Positions 1-12,126 of a DNA stretch of 64,000 nucleotides are shown here, piece after piece (position 1 is the first letter of the stretch; every line of letters begins with the position of its first letter). Source of the DNA: Parietaria judaica. Lineage: Eukaryota; Streptophyta; Magnoliopsida; Rosales; Urticaceae. Both the position numbers and the translations under genes were made by a program. A model generated the notes under the pieces. The model saw nothing but the letters and a program-made list of their open reading frames with translations. It had not been told where the DNA came from and did no database searches. The stretch is from contig OX940868.1 in NCBI GenBank assembly GCA_954871525.1, positions 25,229,056 to 25,293,055 on the forward strand, written 5' to 3'.

Positions 1-1170
1 ATATATTATTTTTAATAATTATTTAAAAAAAAAGGTATGGAATCCGGGTTCCACTTTTCAGGTAAAAACTGAAAGCAGAAAAATTAAGGTTCCATTTTTT
101 TTGGATTTCGGTAATCCAGAACTAGATACCATATTCCTTACCATATTTACAGCATTACATACGCTATGGATAAACTGCAATTTGCGGACTTAAATAAACA
201 CGTTCGTTATTTTACGAAAAACCATACGTAACTGCATGCCCTATAATACTGTAATAATTTTTAAAATCATATATAAATTTATATTAAATTCAAAGTCGAT
301 AATTTTTTTATTATTAAATTGATTAATAAAAATTTATATATCTCATTAATACATTTAAATACTATTATTGTTATGAAAATTCTGACCGTTGATCGATTAA
401 TTTGCGTCATATTCATCGATTTGTGGTCTATCCATTGATTATGGTTTCTTAATTTTTATTATTGAAACTATAACGATATATCGTTGTGCCCCCATTGATT
501 TGTGGTCAGTAGACATTTGTTTTTTTTCTTTCTAAGGAAGGGCCTCATTACAACTTGTTTTAGCCTCCTGAACGGTGCGACTCGGGCGATGAACGAGCGC
601 CTAAAGAGTATCATTCAATTTCATTAGACAAAACTTCTCGGACAGAGACCAAAGAATTCTTAAACGAACACTATTACAAGTCCAATTACATAAGTAATGA
701 GCGTCAAAATCAATGTTTCAATGGCTCCGATAATATTGAAGAAAAGAAAGAAAAAAATTGAAAAATTGTTGATTGAGAGTGATCCATCTTGGTTTGGAAT
801 TTTATGCTATAATTTATGTAGAAAAAAGGCTTTCAATTTTATCATATTCCTTAAGAGAAGAGTGGTCGACAGATAATGGTGTTTATTATATTACTATTGT
901 TTATCATAAAATAAATATAAAAATAAAAATAAAAAGGAAAAGGAAAAAGTGATTACTGCAGTGATGAGACTGACGCAATGCGGCAAAAGGATAAAGAGAG
1001 TCCAAAGAGCAAACAGAAATTGATTATTCCATTTCCACGCTCATGGAAACGCGCGTGCTTATGCCTCACTTTTTATGAAACGGCAAGTTTCAGTCATTTT
1101 TCTTAGTTTTATAATTATTGGAGAAGACTGAATATGTTATTACTCTTATGATCTTATCTATATGTTAATA
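1..1170. other. AT-rich intergenic DNA, no gene seen
   Basis: No open frame with coding character is visible on either strand. Positions about 30-130 hold short GGAACC/GGTTCC-type motifs like those at 4080-4270 and 12370-12480, probably remains of old DNA transposons, but no ends can be defined. Confidence 0.5.
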
Positions 1171-1177
1171 TATCATA

Positions 1178-1479
1178 TAGAGTTGCGGGTGGCGACGACT
1201 GACACCGAATCGCGACGAGTCGCGACGATTGACAGAGCATCGCGACGAATCGCGACGCACGGGTTTGAGTCGCGACGAGTCGCGACGCGCGTGTTTAATC
1301 GCGATTCCTTCCCTCTCTCTTTCCCCTCTCTCTTGCTGTCTCACGTTCTCTCTCTCTCTCTCTCTCTGCCACCGCGAGTCATCGCGACGTGAAGGATCGC
1401 GACGCATCGCGACGTCTACAATGGCGACTTTCGGCGACTGAGTCGCGACGGATCGCGAAGTCGCGAGTTTCAGCTCTAA
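1178..1479. mobile_element. MITE rich in TCGCGACG motifs, copy A
   Basis: A 302-bp GC-rich island in AT-rich DNA. It is flanked by a direct repeat TATCATA (1171-1177 and 1480-1486). The right end is AGTTTCAGCTCTAA, the same as copy B at 63065-63347. The left end reads TAGAG then TTGCGGG, so about eight bases of the inverted repeat are missing relative to copy B. Inside, many TCGCGACG motifs flank a CT-rich core (about 1313-1370). Open frames across it on both strands are by-products of the repeat. The transposon superfamily is not certain; a short non-autonomous TIR element is the best reading. Confidence 0.75.
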
Positions 1480-1486
1480 TATCATA

Positions 1487-3072
1487 TAATATAATACTAT
1501 ACAGTTAAATAAAAATTGACTATATAATTTATTTATTTTTATTAAGTGGGTCGTTAAGCGATCACTCAAAGTTTATCATCGTTGATTTTAAGTTGTTTTA
1601 CTTAAATATTTTAATAAAGTTTTAGCTGAACTAAAATTTTACGAACCGATTTTTGTTGTTTTTCTCTTTTATATTATCAACATACAATTTTTCTCGTGAT
1701 ATTTTATTTATTTTTTAAAAAGTTAATATTTCAAATTAATCACGTTGATCGCTTTAAAACACTCACATAATTTATTATAGCAATCTTTTTTTTTAATCAT
1801 GGAGTGTGCCAAATTAATATTAATGTAGTTATCTTTTAAGACACACATAGGCTACTTTCTCAAAGGTTAAACTTTTAAAGGACTATACAGTGTATACACT
1901 CAAAAACTGCATATGTATATATATCAAAAAAAAAAAAAAAAAGCTGAAATAGAAGAGCTTGAATCGCACGCTTTAATCAGCGCGTGGGTAAGACGCCCGT
2001 TTTGTCCGGGCTATTCGCTTAAGCCAATCCTACATCAGTTTTTATTCTTTTCCCTTTTTGTCCTCACTTCCATCCCATTTTACCAAAGAACCCCTCTCAG
2101 TTTCATTGACTGCATGTTGACCTCCACGAAAACATTTCTCCCCATTTATTCAAAAGATATTTGCAGCATAACGATCATTTTATATTTCAAATTTAATTTT
2201 ATTATAATAAATATTTCGAAAAATTAAAAACTAATAATATTGCAGAAGAATAATTGATTGAAATTTCGGAACTTTTGTTATGATAAAAAAAATTGAAATA
2301 TGTTGGGTGCAAAGAGATAGTTTATAATACTTATGCCGGAAATATCATTTTATTCAATAATTTCAATTTACCGTTTAGGGTTAACTTGGGTTTTCACTTT
2401 CCTCTGTTGCTATTAACCATATTCCTATTTCTGGCTCCATGTATTAATGCAATGTGATTTATGGCTCTGACATGTGATCTTGATATCTTTTTAATTATTA
2501 CCATATAATTGTTTCTCTATTTATTTAATTATTATTATTATTTTCTCGTATCACTACTAAATGTGAACCACGAGAACGACCCTAATTATCAGAACTTTCA
2601 TTACCTCACTAGAGCTTTGATTCACCTACCTAAGTAACTTCTATTTATGATCTTTTACTATTTCTATGTGAATTTGAATTCATCACTTCCAAAAAGCATC
2701 ATATGTGTTTTTATTTTTTATTTTATTTAAGTCTCGAATTGTGTTCTCATTGTGATGTTAGATTTATTTAATAATATAATAATAAAGTTTAACGCTCAAA
2801 GACTTTATAAGCTTACGTACGTGATTTAGTAACATACATTATAGGATTACGTGCATGGAAACGGTTTGAAAAAAATGCTATTGACTATTAAGCAAACAAG
2901 AACAATAAAAGAATGTCGTTGACTTAATTTCAACTACTAATATTTATCTTTATTGTTGTTGTTGACTTTGAGCTGTAAATATAATTTGACGTTGAATATT
3001 TTAATGTTTACGAGCATTTTTATTATTTTGTTCCCCGAAACCTATTCATCAAATTTTGAGTCATGGAACATG
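1487..3072. other. AT-rich intergenic DNA, no gene seen
   Basis: Homopolymer-rich sequence. Open frames such as the one at 1913-2227 begin in a poly-A run and have no recognisable protein character. Confidence 0.5.
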
Positions 3073-3080
3073 GTACACAC

Positions 3081-3257
3081 CAAGGTTTTAAATACCGCTT
3101 GCCGATGTCGTTTCGCACTTTTCATTTTACGGATATATCGCTTGTCGATGTGTATCTCATAGGTAAGTCGATGAATATGGACATATCGTTTCGCATATCC
3201 TCAAAAAAAGATTTTCGATAGGCATGCCGATGGATATTCGATAAATTTAATACCTTG
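3081..3257. mobile_element. hAT-type MITE, 177 bp
   Basis: The inverted ends are CAAGGTTTTAAATA on the left and the complement of CAAGGTATTAAATT on the right. They are flanked by an 8-bp direct repeat with one mismatch (GTACACAC at 3073-3080, GTACGCAC at 3258-3265). An 8-bp duplication and CAAGG ends fit the hAT superfamily. There is no coding capacity, so it is a non-autonomous copy. Confidence 0.72.
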
Positions 3258-3418
3258 GTACGCACTATAAAATAAAAAGTTTTATGTGTAACATTGTAAA
3301 TAGTCTCTATATCGTATCAAAACAAAAAATCATAATAATTCAACTAAGTTTTATTATTTTGTATCAAAAACCTTTTTAAGTTATTTTTTGCTTCGAAGTT
3401 CAGAGACTCCTCTATATA

Positions 3419-4030
3419 CCGTAAAGTCTCTATAAAATAATAATATTGGAACTATTAATATTTATTATATTATCGAATTATTAATTTATAAAATATCATT
3501 ATAATTTAAAAAATTTGTATATACCATATAAAAAATATTATAATCATAGTACATAGTTTGAAGATGATAATACTGAAATGGAGCTTGTTTCATGCAATGA
3601 TACAATTGTAGCGACAATCACTTTGAACAAATTTTTTTTCATTACGAAAATACAACATCAGACCTGCTTAATATTATGCGGAAACTTAGAGTTGAAGGAG
3701 ACATAAATTTCAAGAATAAGTAAATAGCTTCATAATATTATAATATTTTAAAACACTTCATGACTAGTTAAGTAACGTAATTTATTTTGATTGAAGATGA
3801 TTTCATAAATAGTTATACATGTTATATATCATTTATAGTTAATATATAATTATATGTAATATAATTATTTTATATTGAATTTATTAGTTTCTATATTAGT
3901 TGGAACTTATGTAATTCTAAAAAAATATCTTATAAATTTAGCGAATTGTTGATTTACCTAGTTAGGTCCGAGTCGGGACCAGACAAAATTATTATTTAAT
4001 CGAAGTTATTAATTTATCAAGGATCTACTG
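3419..4030. mobile_element. Emigrant/Lemi-like pogo element, decayed
   Basis: The ends resemble plant pogo elements. The left end is CCGTAAAGTCTCTATAAA and the right end complements to CAGTAGATCCTTGATAAA, each followed by TTAATA-type motifs. The element is flanked by TA (3417-3418 and 4031-4032), the usual target of the Tc1/mariner-pogo group. Near 3675-3722 a short plus-strand frame ends in a basic peptide, possibly the tail of a transposase. The remainder is full of stops. Identification rests on the ends; the coding remnant is inference. Confidence 0.6.
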
Positions 4031-4032
4031 TA

Positions 4033-5400
4033 TTGTGAATAAATGAAAGATGGAGCATTCTAAATTCAGATTTTTTTTTTCAATCTATATTGCTGGTATT
4101 TTTAATCTTACGGTCCATAATGACGGATTTTTAAAAAGTAAGAATTTAAATAAAATAATTTACAAACCAGAACGAAATTTCCGATTCTGGTTCTGGAAAA
4201 ATCCGGAACCATAAATTTATGTTGATGTTTTATCCGGAAAAAAAAAACAGATTCAATATCGGATACTGGATTTGCTATTTTATTAACACCTCTAAGTGCA
4301 ACTAAAGTTGATTTTTAAATAGTTATGCCGCTATAATCCTTAAAGTTACAATGAAGCCTTTGGATGGAATGGAACCAAACCCTTGTTTGTGGCATCCTAA
4401 TGAAGACTGAGGGACCACAAAATGGTTAAATTTGTGGGAATAAAGGGAAAAGAAAAAGGTGGAAGTAAATAGGGTGACTTTACATTAAGAAATAACAAAA
4501 AACTTTCGTTGGGTTGCAAAATTTCTTGGCCAAAAATGAATGGCCATGCGCAAAATGAAGAAAGAATCTTTACCAGAAAAGGGCCTAAGCGAAAGAAAGA
4601 AAAAAAACTCCCGTGATGATTGCAGTGGCCAGATGAATGAAGTGACCAATCCTTCCTTCTATTGCTCCAAAAATCATCCAACACTAAACAACAACCATAA
4701 TACTACAAATTTTATGTTTCACTACAAAGACAACCCGGTAGATTCATTTTATTGTATTTTATTTTTTATATTCACAGCCTATAATCCCGTTACTGTGAGC
4801 TCCGACACTCCGTGATACCGTATTTTTCCTTTTAGTTCCGAAAGTAAATGAACCGAAATTTTGGGTATTTTTTTTTCTTCTTCTTACAATTCTAATTACT
4901 AATTAAAACCTTTCATTGAATTTACAAAAAAATATAACTGTAAATAAATATGTACACTAATAATTAGTCCAAACATAACGAGTCTAAAAATCGAGAACCA
5001 AATATAACTTTCCGTAAAATTTTCAACATCGTTAATTATTATATTGATCCCATATTCTCCAACATTTCACTTAAAAATCTAAAGAAACATAAAAAAAATT
5101 CTGACAACTAGTTTTGGCCAACAGCCACCAGTCAGTACCGCCGGAAACCGAGAAATCGGTGGTTTTCCGGGGATTTTAAAACCCCGGTCCTTGCCAAATA
5201 TTACTAGACTTAATAAATTTATATTCGTCCATATGAAATTGTGTAATTGTCAAATATTAGTAATTAATTAACATGAGTTAATAGTTGGATTAATAGTAAT
5301 AGAAGGATAAGGAAGCAAAAAGGGGGGGATAAGAGTGAGATTTGCGGGCGTAGAAGGGGACAGAATCGACATCCTCCCGCAAATACAGGGGGCTTCCTCC
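4033..5400. other. Intergenic region and distal promoter upstream of ARF3
   Basis: No gene is recognised. The noteworthy structure is a GC-rich inverted-repeat cluster at about 5142-5187, including a near-perfect palindrome at 5167-5187 with CCGGGG and CCCCGG arms around TTTTAAAA. Open frames at 4397-4815 overlap on opposite strands and look random. Confidence 0.45.
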
Positions 5401-5486
5401 ACAAACAAACCCTCTCCTCTCTATTATTCACTTTCTCTCTCCTCTGCCACACATCATCGCAGCAACGCAGAGGCTGCACCACTGCG

Positions 5487-5537
5487 ATGCTGCTACTACA
5501 ATACCAACATTATTTTATTTTATTTTATTCCAAATAA
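5487..5537 (+). promoter_or_regulatory. Possible upstream ORF in the ARF3 leader
   Basis: This is a 16-codon ATG frame ending in TAA, 192 bases before the ARF3 start. No other ATG lies between it and the main start. Whether it is in the mRNA depends on the transcription start, which the sequence does not settle; CT-rich stretches at 5400-5460 and 5565-5580 are typical of plant leaders. Arabidopsis ETTIN mRNA is known to carry leader uORFs, so the position is plausible. Confidence 0.35.
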
Positions 5538-5729
5538 ATAAATAAAAATAAAAAAACATTTACTTTCTCTCTCTACTGTGAGAATTCATTCCACTAGCAA
5601 ATCCCAGTGTTGGGTTTTTTCACTTCACTCTCCTCCTCCGCAATAACCGCTTCCTTCTTTATAAGCCAGGCGAGTCCGGGATTTCAGAGCTCCCTCCCTC
5701 CCTCCCTCCTAGGGTTTCGGATTCTTCTC

Positions 5730-8700
5730 ATGGCGGGCCTCATCGATCTCAACACCACCGACGACGACGACTCGCCGCCGCTCTGCCTCGAGCTCTGGCA
5801 CGCCTGCGCCGGCCCCCTCATTTCGCTGCCCAAGAAGGGAGCGGTCGTTGTTTACATGCCGCAGGGCCACCTCGAGAGCGTCTCCTCCGACTTCCCCGTC
5901 TCCGTCTCCGTCTACGATCTCCCTCCTCACCTCTTCTGCCGCGTCGCCGATGTCAAGCTCCATGTAAGGACTCCTTCCTCTTCCTCTTCCTCTTCCTCTT
6001 CCTCTTCACCGAGCTGAGCTGCTGTTCTTCGTTTGCTAGGCGGAGGAAGGCACCGACGAGGTCTACGCGCAGGTCTCGCTTGTTCCTGAGAACGAGGTGA
6101 TTGTTCGTTTGCTGGCACTTTCTTTGGTGTGGTTGTGCTTCAGCTTTAGCTTCAATTTGGAGTTTCCGTTTTTGGATTGTTAGAAATTCGGGAGGAAGCT
6201 GCGCGAGGGAGGGATCGAAGCCGATGGCGAGGAGGACGACGTCGAGGGGGCTGTGAAGTCGACGACGCCGCACATGTTCTGCAAGACGCTGACGGCGTCG
6301 GACACCAGCACTCATGGCGGTTTCTCTGTTCCGCGCCGTGCTGCCGAGGACTGCTTCCCTCCCCTGGTAACGATCCCCCGTTGATGTGTTTCAGTGTTCT
6401 CAATTGCGGTTAATCTCGCTCTGGTTTGTGACACTTTAAGTTGCGGAGCTCTGCGTTAAGTTGATTGCTTGCTTCTGTAGGATTACAGTCAACAGCGGCC
6501 TTCGCAGGAGCTGGTTGCTAAGGACCTGCATGGGCTTGAATGGAGGTTCCGACATATCTACCGAGGTATATTCCGATCGTAAACTCCCTGAAATATCCAT
6601 TGTTGAAACAGTTTTTCTCTAATAATTCTTTCTGGTGGAAGCAGGGCAACCGCGAAGGCATTTGCTTACCACTGGTTGGAGCGGGTTCGTGAACAAGAAG
6701 AAGCTCGTCTCTGGCGATGCCGTGCTCTTCCTAAGGTGAAATTCCCGTGCTTTCCGATGAACATTTTGAAATATTTATGTACATGTAATCTGAGTGCTCT
6801 TTCTCAGGGGCGAGGATGGAGAGTTGAGATTAGGGATTCGGAGGGCTGCCCAAGTGAAAGGTTTGTAGTTTTTGGGATGAAAATGATCAATTTCATTAAT
6901 CCGTAGTTAGGTTATATGTTATAGTTATGAACATTAACTAACTAAACTTGATTAATATTTACAATCTAATCCCCAAATTTCTTAATTTCGTCAAGGTTGT
7001 GTTGCTTTCCCAACCCTGCATGGTCAGCAGCTGAACTATAGCTCGCTTAAAGATGTTGTTCAGGCCGTTTCCTCAAGAAGCGGTTTCAAGCTATACTACA
7101 ATCCAAGGTACTAAATACTTTGACCGGAAGAATCTTCCTGAAACTGATTTAGTGCGTTCTCACTACGATGTTATCAGATCAAGCTGATGATTGATGTACT
7201 GATTGTAGATTCTTTTTTATTTCTTGTTCTGACTTGGGAATTCGGCCTTGACCTTGTAGAGCAAGCTCTTCTGCGTTCATTGTCCCTCTGAGTAAATTCT
7301 GTAGAAGTCTGGATCATTCGTTTTCCATTGGCATGCGGTTTAAAATGCGCTTTGAAACTGAAGATGCGGCTGAGAGAAGGTTTGGCTTTGTTGAATTCCT
7401 TCAGTACTCAAAACATCACCGATGATATACTTCGGAGTCTTACTTGTTCCTCTTTTACCCTTTTGCAGATACACAGGGCTAGTCACGGGAATCGGTGATA
7501 TGGATCCCGTAAGATGGCCTGGTTCGAAATGGAGATGTCTAGTCGTAAGTTCTACCATTCCGTTTCTTCATCTTTTCAAAACTAAAAACGTCGAGCTACA
7601 TGGACAAATGGTTAAGTACGGAGAGTTCTTGTTCTCGTTTGCAGGTGAGATGGGATGATGTGGACTCTAACAGGCACGGCAGAGTTTCTCCATGGGAAAT
7701 TGAGCCATCTGGTTCTATTGCTAATTCAACTAGCATGCTGGCCCCGGGATTGAAGAGAACCAGGATCGGTTTGACTTCAACCAAAGCCGAATTTCCAATT
7801 CCAAGTATGGCTGCTTAAATAAAAGTACACCTTACTCCTGCAAAGCTGACAATCGAATTCGGTTTTTGCACCAAAAGGGTGAATTATTATTATTTTAAAC
7901 GGGAAATCATATTTTACTCTCTGATACTGGGATATTCAGTTTTTTTTCCCTGTTTTTCTTTTCTCGTATCTTCTGCTCAAGAAATCATGTATCTATGCTC
8001 ACCGAAATTGGTGTTCATAAACCGGTACCAGTTTTCATAATATAACGAAAAACCTAAACACGATACCAGTTTTAAGCAAGAATACAAAATAGATATAGGG
8101 CTTTTACTGCTGATTTGTAATTAAGAACATGTAATTTTTCAGTTTAATAATTATTATAACTGACTTCTAGATATTATATGATGGGTTTTCCCCTTTTCAA
8201 TGACCGAATATATGGATGCGGTTCAGAAACAGCCTAATATGGAAACTGAAAACCGATTTCATCCCTATAATGACATCACATTTACACGCATTTCTCTGTC
8301 TCTCTCACAGATGGAATTGGTATGTCAGACTTTGGGGAGCCGCTGAGGTTCCAGAAGGTCTTGCAAGGTCAAGAAATTTTGAGTTACGATTCTCCTTTTG
8401 ATGGCAAAAGTGGTAATACTCATCACCCATCAGATACAAGGAGAGGGTATCCCGGTCTGAATAATTCTGGGATTTCCACTATGGGGAATAGCGTCAGGAA
8501 CCCTCACGCGAGCTCTGACAATACTACCCCCAACGGCTTAGGCTTTGGTGAACCATTCCGGTTCCATAAGGTCTTGCAAGGTCAAGAAATACACCCTACT
8601 TCCAATGAGGACAACATAAATTGCAGCCTCGGAATCTTCGATCGCTTTCAAGCGCCGAGCCCTAGAGGCGGGTGGTCAACTCAAGTGTCGTCACCTTCAT

Positions 8701-9172
8701 CGGTGTTGATGTTCCAGCGAGCAATGAAGTGCGGTGATCAAAATCAGGACGATCAGAGAACGCCCAAACGGAGCTCGTATTCTGATCATGGCTTCAACGG
8801 TGAGAATCATGTGGGTATAAAGGGCGTCCATAGTTCGCCCGAACACAATCAATCTCAGCCGTCAAACAGAAGCTGTAGGCTATTCGGGTTCTCATTGATC
8901 GAGGAACACAACCTTTCAAATATCGAGAAAAGCTCCGATCCCCTGACTTCTCCGTTGAATCCGGGAATTTCTCAGTTTCACGTTAACCCGCCTCTGATTA
9001 CGAAAGCGTTAGGAGGCATTTGTACCAAAGTAAGGCTTTTTTTTCTTCTTTCGTTTTGGTGTATAATGAAATTAAATTCCGATTTCTAATGACTAAGTTT
9101 GGGGATGTTTTAATACAGGATATGGCTTTTGACTGGTCTGGAGAGAGGATGGAGTATTGTCTGCGAGGATAG
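5730..9172 (+). CDS. ARF3: Auxin response factor, ETTIN/ARF3 type (12 exons)
   Basis: Transcription factor for auxin-dependent patterning; in Arabidopsis ETTIN acts in gynoecium and leaf polarity. Exons by GT..AG and frame: 5730-5963, 6040-6096, 6184-6366, 6481-6565, 6645-6735, 6808-6860, 6996-7107, 7260-7379, 7469-7544, 7645-7804, 8311-9029, 9119-9172; 1944 nt, 647 aa. It starts MAGLIDLN, as ETTIN-like proteins do. The [11 protein letters not shown] motif is at about residues 20-30. The B3 DNA-binding domain runs about 129-235 ([20 protein letters not shown], then [18 protein letters not shown]). The ARF middle domain follows to about 390. A Ser/Asn-rich repression-type region fills exon 11. 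There is no C-terminal PB1 domain, as expected for ARF3. A longer in-frame extension begins only with GTG, so the ATG at 5730 was chosen. Exon 11 holds two tasiR-ARF sites. Confidence 0.96.
8355..8375 (+). promoter_or_regulatory. tasiR-ARF (TAS3) target site 1 in ARF3 mRNA
   Basis: A 21-base site containing GGTCTTGCAAGGTCAAGAA, encoding part of KVLQGQE (codons about 406-412). It is complementary to TAS3-derived tasiR-ARF with one G:U pair at the centre and mismatches only at the end pairing with the 3' end of the small RNA. This is the conserved site of the ARF2/3/4 clade. Confidence 0.92.
8568..8588 (+). promoter_or_regulatory. tasiR-ARF (TAS3) target site 2 in ARF3 mRNA
   Basis: Identical over 21 bases to site 1 and 213 bases downstream, again within a KVLQGQE codon run preceded by GEPFRFH (site 1: GEPLRFQ). 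Two sites in one exon are the ARF3 arrangement in other plants. Confidence 0.92.
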
Positions 9173-10230
9173 CGAGCGCTCATCGGTTTCGATCATGACG
9201 GTAAGTTTCGATCTTCCAAACTTCGGTTGTCGAAACGTTTTGTTAGTTTTGTTGATAAGGTTGTAAAATGTGACACAAAATAGTGTAATTTATACGAAGG
9301 TCTACATACAGATTCAACTTCCTACCAATAATAGAACAATTTTCACCGTATTCGTAAATTTTGTTAATTATTGACAATAATAAACAATAGTAGTTCAAAA
9401 TAACATGTTAAGCTTGAATCTAATATTTTTAGAGGAATTGACGGCGTAAGTAATTGATTTATTGCCATTGGTGTACTTTAGTACTTATTTTTTATTTTTT
9501 TAGGGAACAGTATTAAAGCTCCACTTCTATTTGCATCTGTTTATTAATCGCGGTTGATATTCTGCTTCTTTTCTTAGGACACGGTGTGAAGCGGTTGCGA
9601 GTATAATGACGGCGTCTTAGGCTACGAATAAGAAGGCTTGAGACGCGTGATTAACTCTAGGTTTCAGTAGAAGAAGAAATGTAAGTATACTCTTCAAGTG
9701 ACTTAACTCATTAGTCTGTGGAACAAACACTACGCATGTAATATTATTAATTATTATTAGGTCCCTCGTGATTATCCCTTGTGTGAAAGAGGGACCTATT
9801 TTCAACTTTACCATGCTTATGCCGAAGTTCATCTTTCATGGCCTGCCTAACATACATGAGGCTATTATGGACCGAATAATGTCATCTACATATATAAAGT
9901 TTAGTTTACTACACTTTTTTTTATATATATAATAAAAAAAATGGAACTAGGAAATGACCGAGCCCGTCTAATTTTTTAAAACAAGTTATCTTACCGTGAA
10001 AAATAATATAGATTTTACACCAAATAAACAATATTTAAGTATCATTATACTATAATGGTGTAGGATTGAGAACGAACATGATGTAGCAAGGGAATGGAAT
10101 ACTAAAATGGATGATTGAAATAGATCAATAATGTTATCGGGATAATCTCAAAAAAAAAAAAAAGTTATCGGGATACTCGAACTTGTATTGCTGATTCGAC
10201 ACATGAATACTTGATGAAAAAAACCTTCTT
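9173..10230. other. ARF3 3' flank and AT-rich intergenic DNA
   Basis: The 3' UTR end is not defined. No gene is recognised; one small minus-strand frame (9617-9832) lacks coding character. Confidence 0.4.
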
Positions 10231-10239
10231 TTGCCTATT

Positions 10240-11540
10240 GCTAGTGCACGAATGCCAGACTCGGTATTAAAATCGCACTCTCAAAAACTTGAATTTGTAG
10301 AGAGACAAAAAAGTTTTAATTTTTCATTTCATTTCATTCTCAATTGAGAATTACATACTAAGGAGCTTAATATTTATAGAGACAATGTCTTGTATAGAAA
10401 GAAAATAACTCTCATTAAGAGCCAATAACATAAAATCAATGATTAAATTTTGAGAATCAAGTAGAATCTTCAAGATCGAGAAAGCTTGATATCAGCATTA
10501 ATCTTCGGGATATCCATAGTTGCTCGCCATCATTCTCCTGGAGTCGAGAAAATTCGACCTTGAATTTATTGGGGTGTGTTCGCATTTGTGCGGTGGCGCA
10601 CTGGGGTTAATCTTTGCGATTGTCATGTCGGGCAGTTTGTTGGGTGGCTCATCTCCAAACTTGTTTGTTGACTTATCGAGCGCGTTTTGGGAGATTGCTT
10701 AGATAGCTTATTGGGCAGCTCATTGGGGACCAAGAAAAAATTTATGCCGGGTTCTTTAACCTCCTCCTTGAATCGAGCAATGAGAATTATCTTTGGCTTG
10801 CTGGGCCCGTGGTGCGTTCGTTCTGTTAGTCTTAATCGAAACCCAAACAACGCCGACGTTCTTTGTCGGGGAAGAAAGACTCGTGAACCACGAGAGACAT
10901 ACTCATGCTACCCTTGATTTTCTCCTCGTTATATCCGGCCTCGTCGTAGACGGCCTCTCCACTCTTTGCCTTGTCGTGCGCTGCCTCGTTGTACATAGCC
11001 TCACCGTATTCCGATCGTCATACACGGTCTTTTTGTGCTCCACCTTGTTATAAACGAAGTCGGCGTAGATGGGCTTCCCGTATTCCGTCTCGCCGTAAAG
11101 AGTCATCGTACATGGGCTCGTCGTAGATAGTCTCGGCATACTCCACCTCATCGTCTACGAACTCATCATATATACGAGTTCGTCTTTCTTCGTCTTATCA
11201 CAAGCGGCATTCTCGTACTCCGACTCCTCGAATAAGAACCAAATGTGACTCATAGGGTCAATACCGCCTTTTCTAAAATTCTTGACGTGAGATGAGATTT
11301 CCTGAGCTGTTTGGGCCTTGTGGAGGTGGTGTTGGTGATGTCCGGGGATTGATGAGCATGCTGCGAGGATTGTGGCGGGTGCTAAGAGCGTTGGGACGTG
11401 CTGTGGACGTGCTGGGGCCAGTGCTGTGGCATGCTGTCGGGGGCGCGGAGGCGCAGTTCGGGCGAGATGTGGCGTTGTCTGGCATGTAAAGCTGTGTCGT
11501 ATGGGTTGTGGTGCGTTGTTATCAACAAGTACCAACGCAT
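10240..11540. other. Decayed retroelement-like region with a Tyr-rich repeat
   Basis: On the minus strand there is a TATA-like box (complement of AATATTTATAGAG near 10368) followed by leader-like sequence, as in an LTR promoter. At 10925-11165 an irregular array with a period near 15 bp would encode Tyr-containing pentapeptides on the minus strand, broken by frameshifts. At 11155-11535 a minus-strand Pro/Ala-rich frame follows. No family can be assigned; an old LTR-type element or captured gene fragment is inferred. Confidence 0.3.
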
Positions 11541-12082
11541 AAAACCATTGTCGTTTCTTTCAAGAGAAGCACCACCATCAAAACGACATGTTGTTGGATG
11601 TCTTTCTCACGTTTGTGGTCCTCGCGGAGCAAAAGTCACTGCACTGTTGAATAGCTTGCGGTACCACACTCCATGCTTCTTGACACAGAGTGCGACATTG
11701 CTGTTTCCCTTTCCTTACATGCTCTTTCACGTAATATATAATATTATATATATATATATATAAATTGGTAGCTAAAGTGTTTTTGTTATAGATTTTGGTG
11801 GAATGAAATATTTATATTAAATTTGATGGAAGTACTTAAATTCTACTTTCGTTGGTCGTGAAAAGTAATCATGAAAATGTCATAAAATGATGACAGTATT
11901 GTAGAATATGAAACTATAATTTACTTAACTTTACTCAATCGTACACATTTATGCAAAGTTTTTTTTTAAGTACAATTTAAGTACTTCACCACCCAAAAAC
12001 ATAACACAAAAACGTAACACAAGTATTTAGTATTCAATTGACTTATACTTATGTAACAAAATCAATAAAATGTATACTTTCG

Positions 12083-12085
<3 letters not shown>

Positions 12086-12125
<40 letters not shown>

Positions 12126-12126
12126 A
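12086..12126. repeat. (TA)n microsatellite
   Basis: An uninterrupted run of about 20 TA units. Confidence 0.9.

Noticed and set aside
5607..5729. In-frame N-terminal extension of ARF3
   Set aside because: It begins with GTG, not ATG, and has no ARF homology; the MAGLIDLN start matches ETTIN proteins.
11155..11535. Pro/Ala-rich minus-strand frame of 126 codons
   Set aside because: No ATG context, splice partners or known domain; it lies in a decayed repetitive region.
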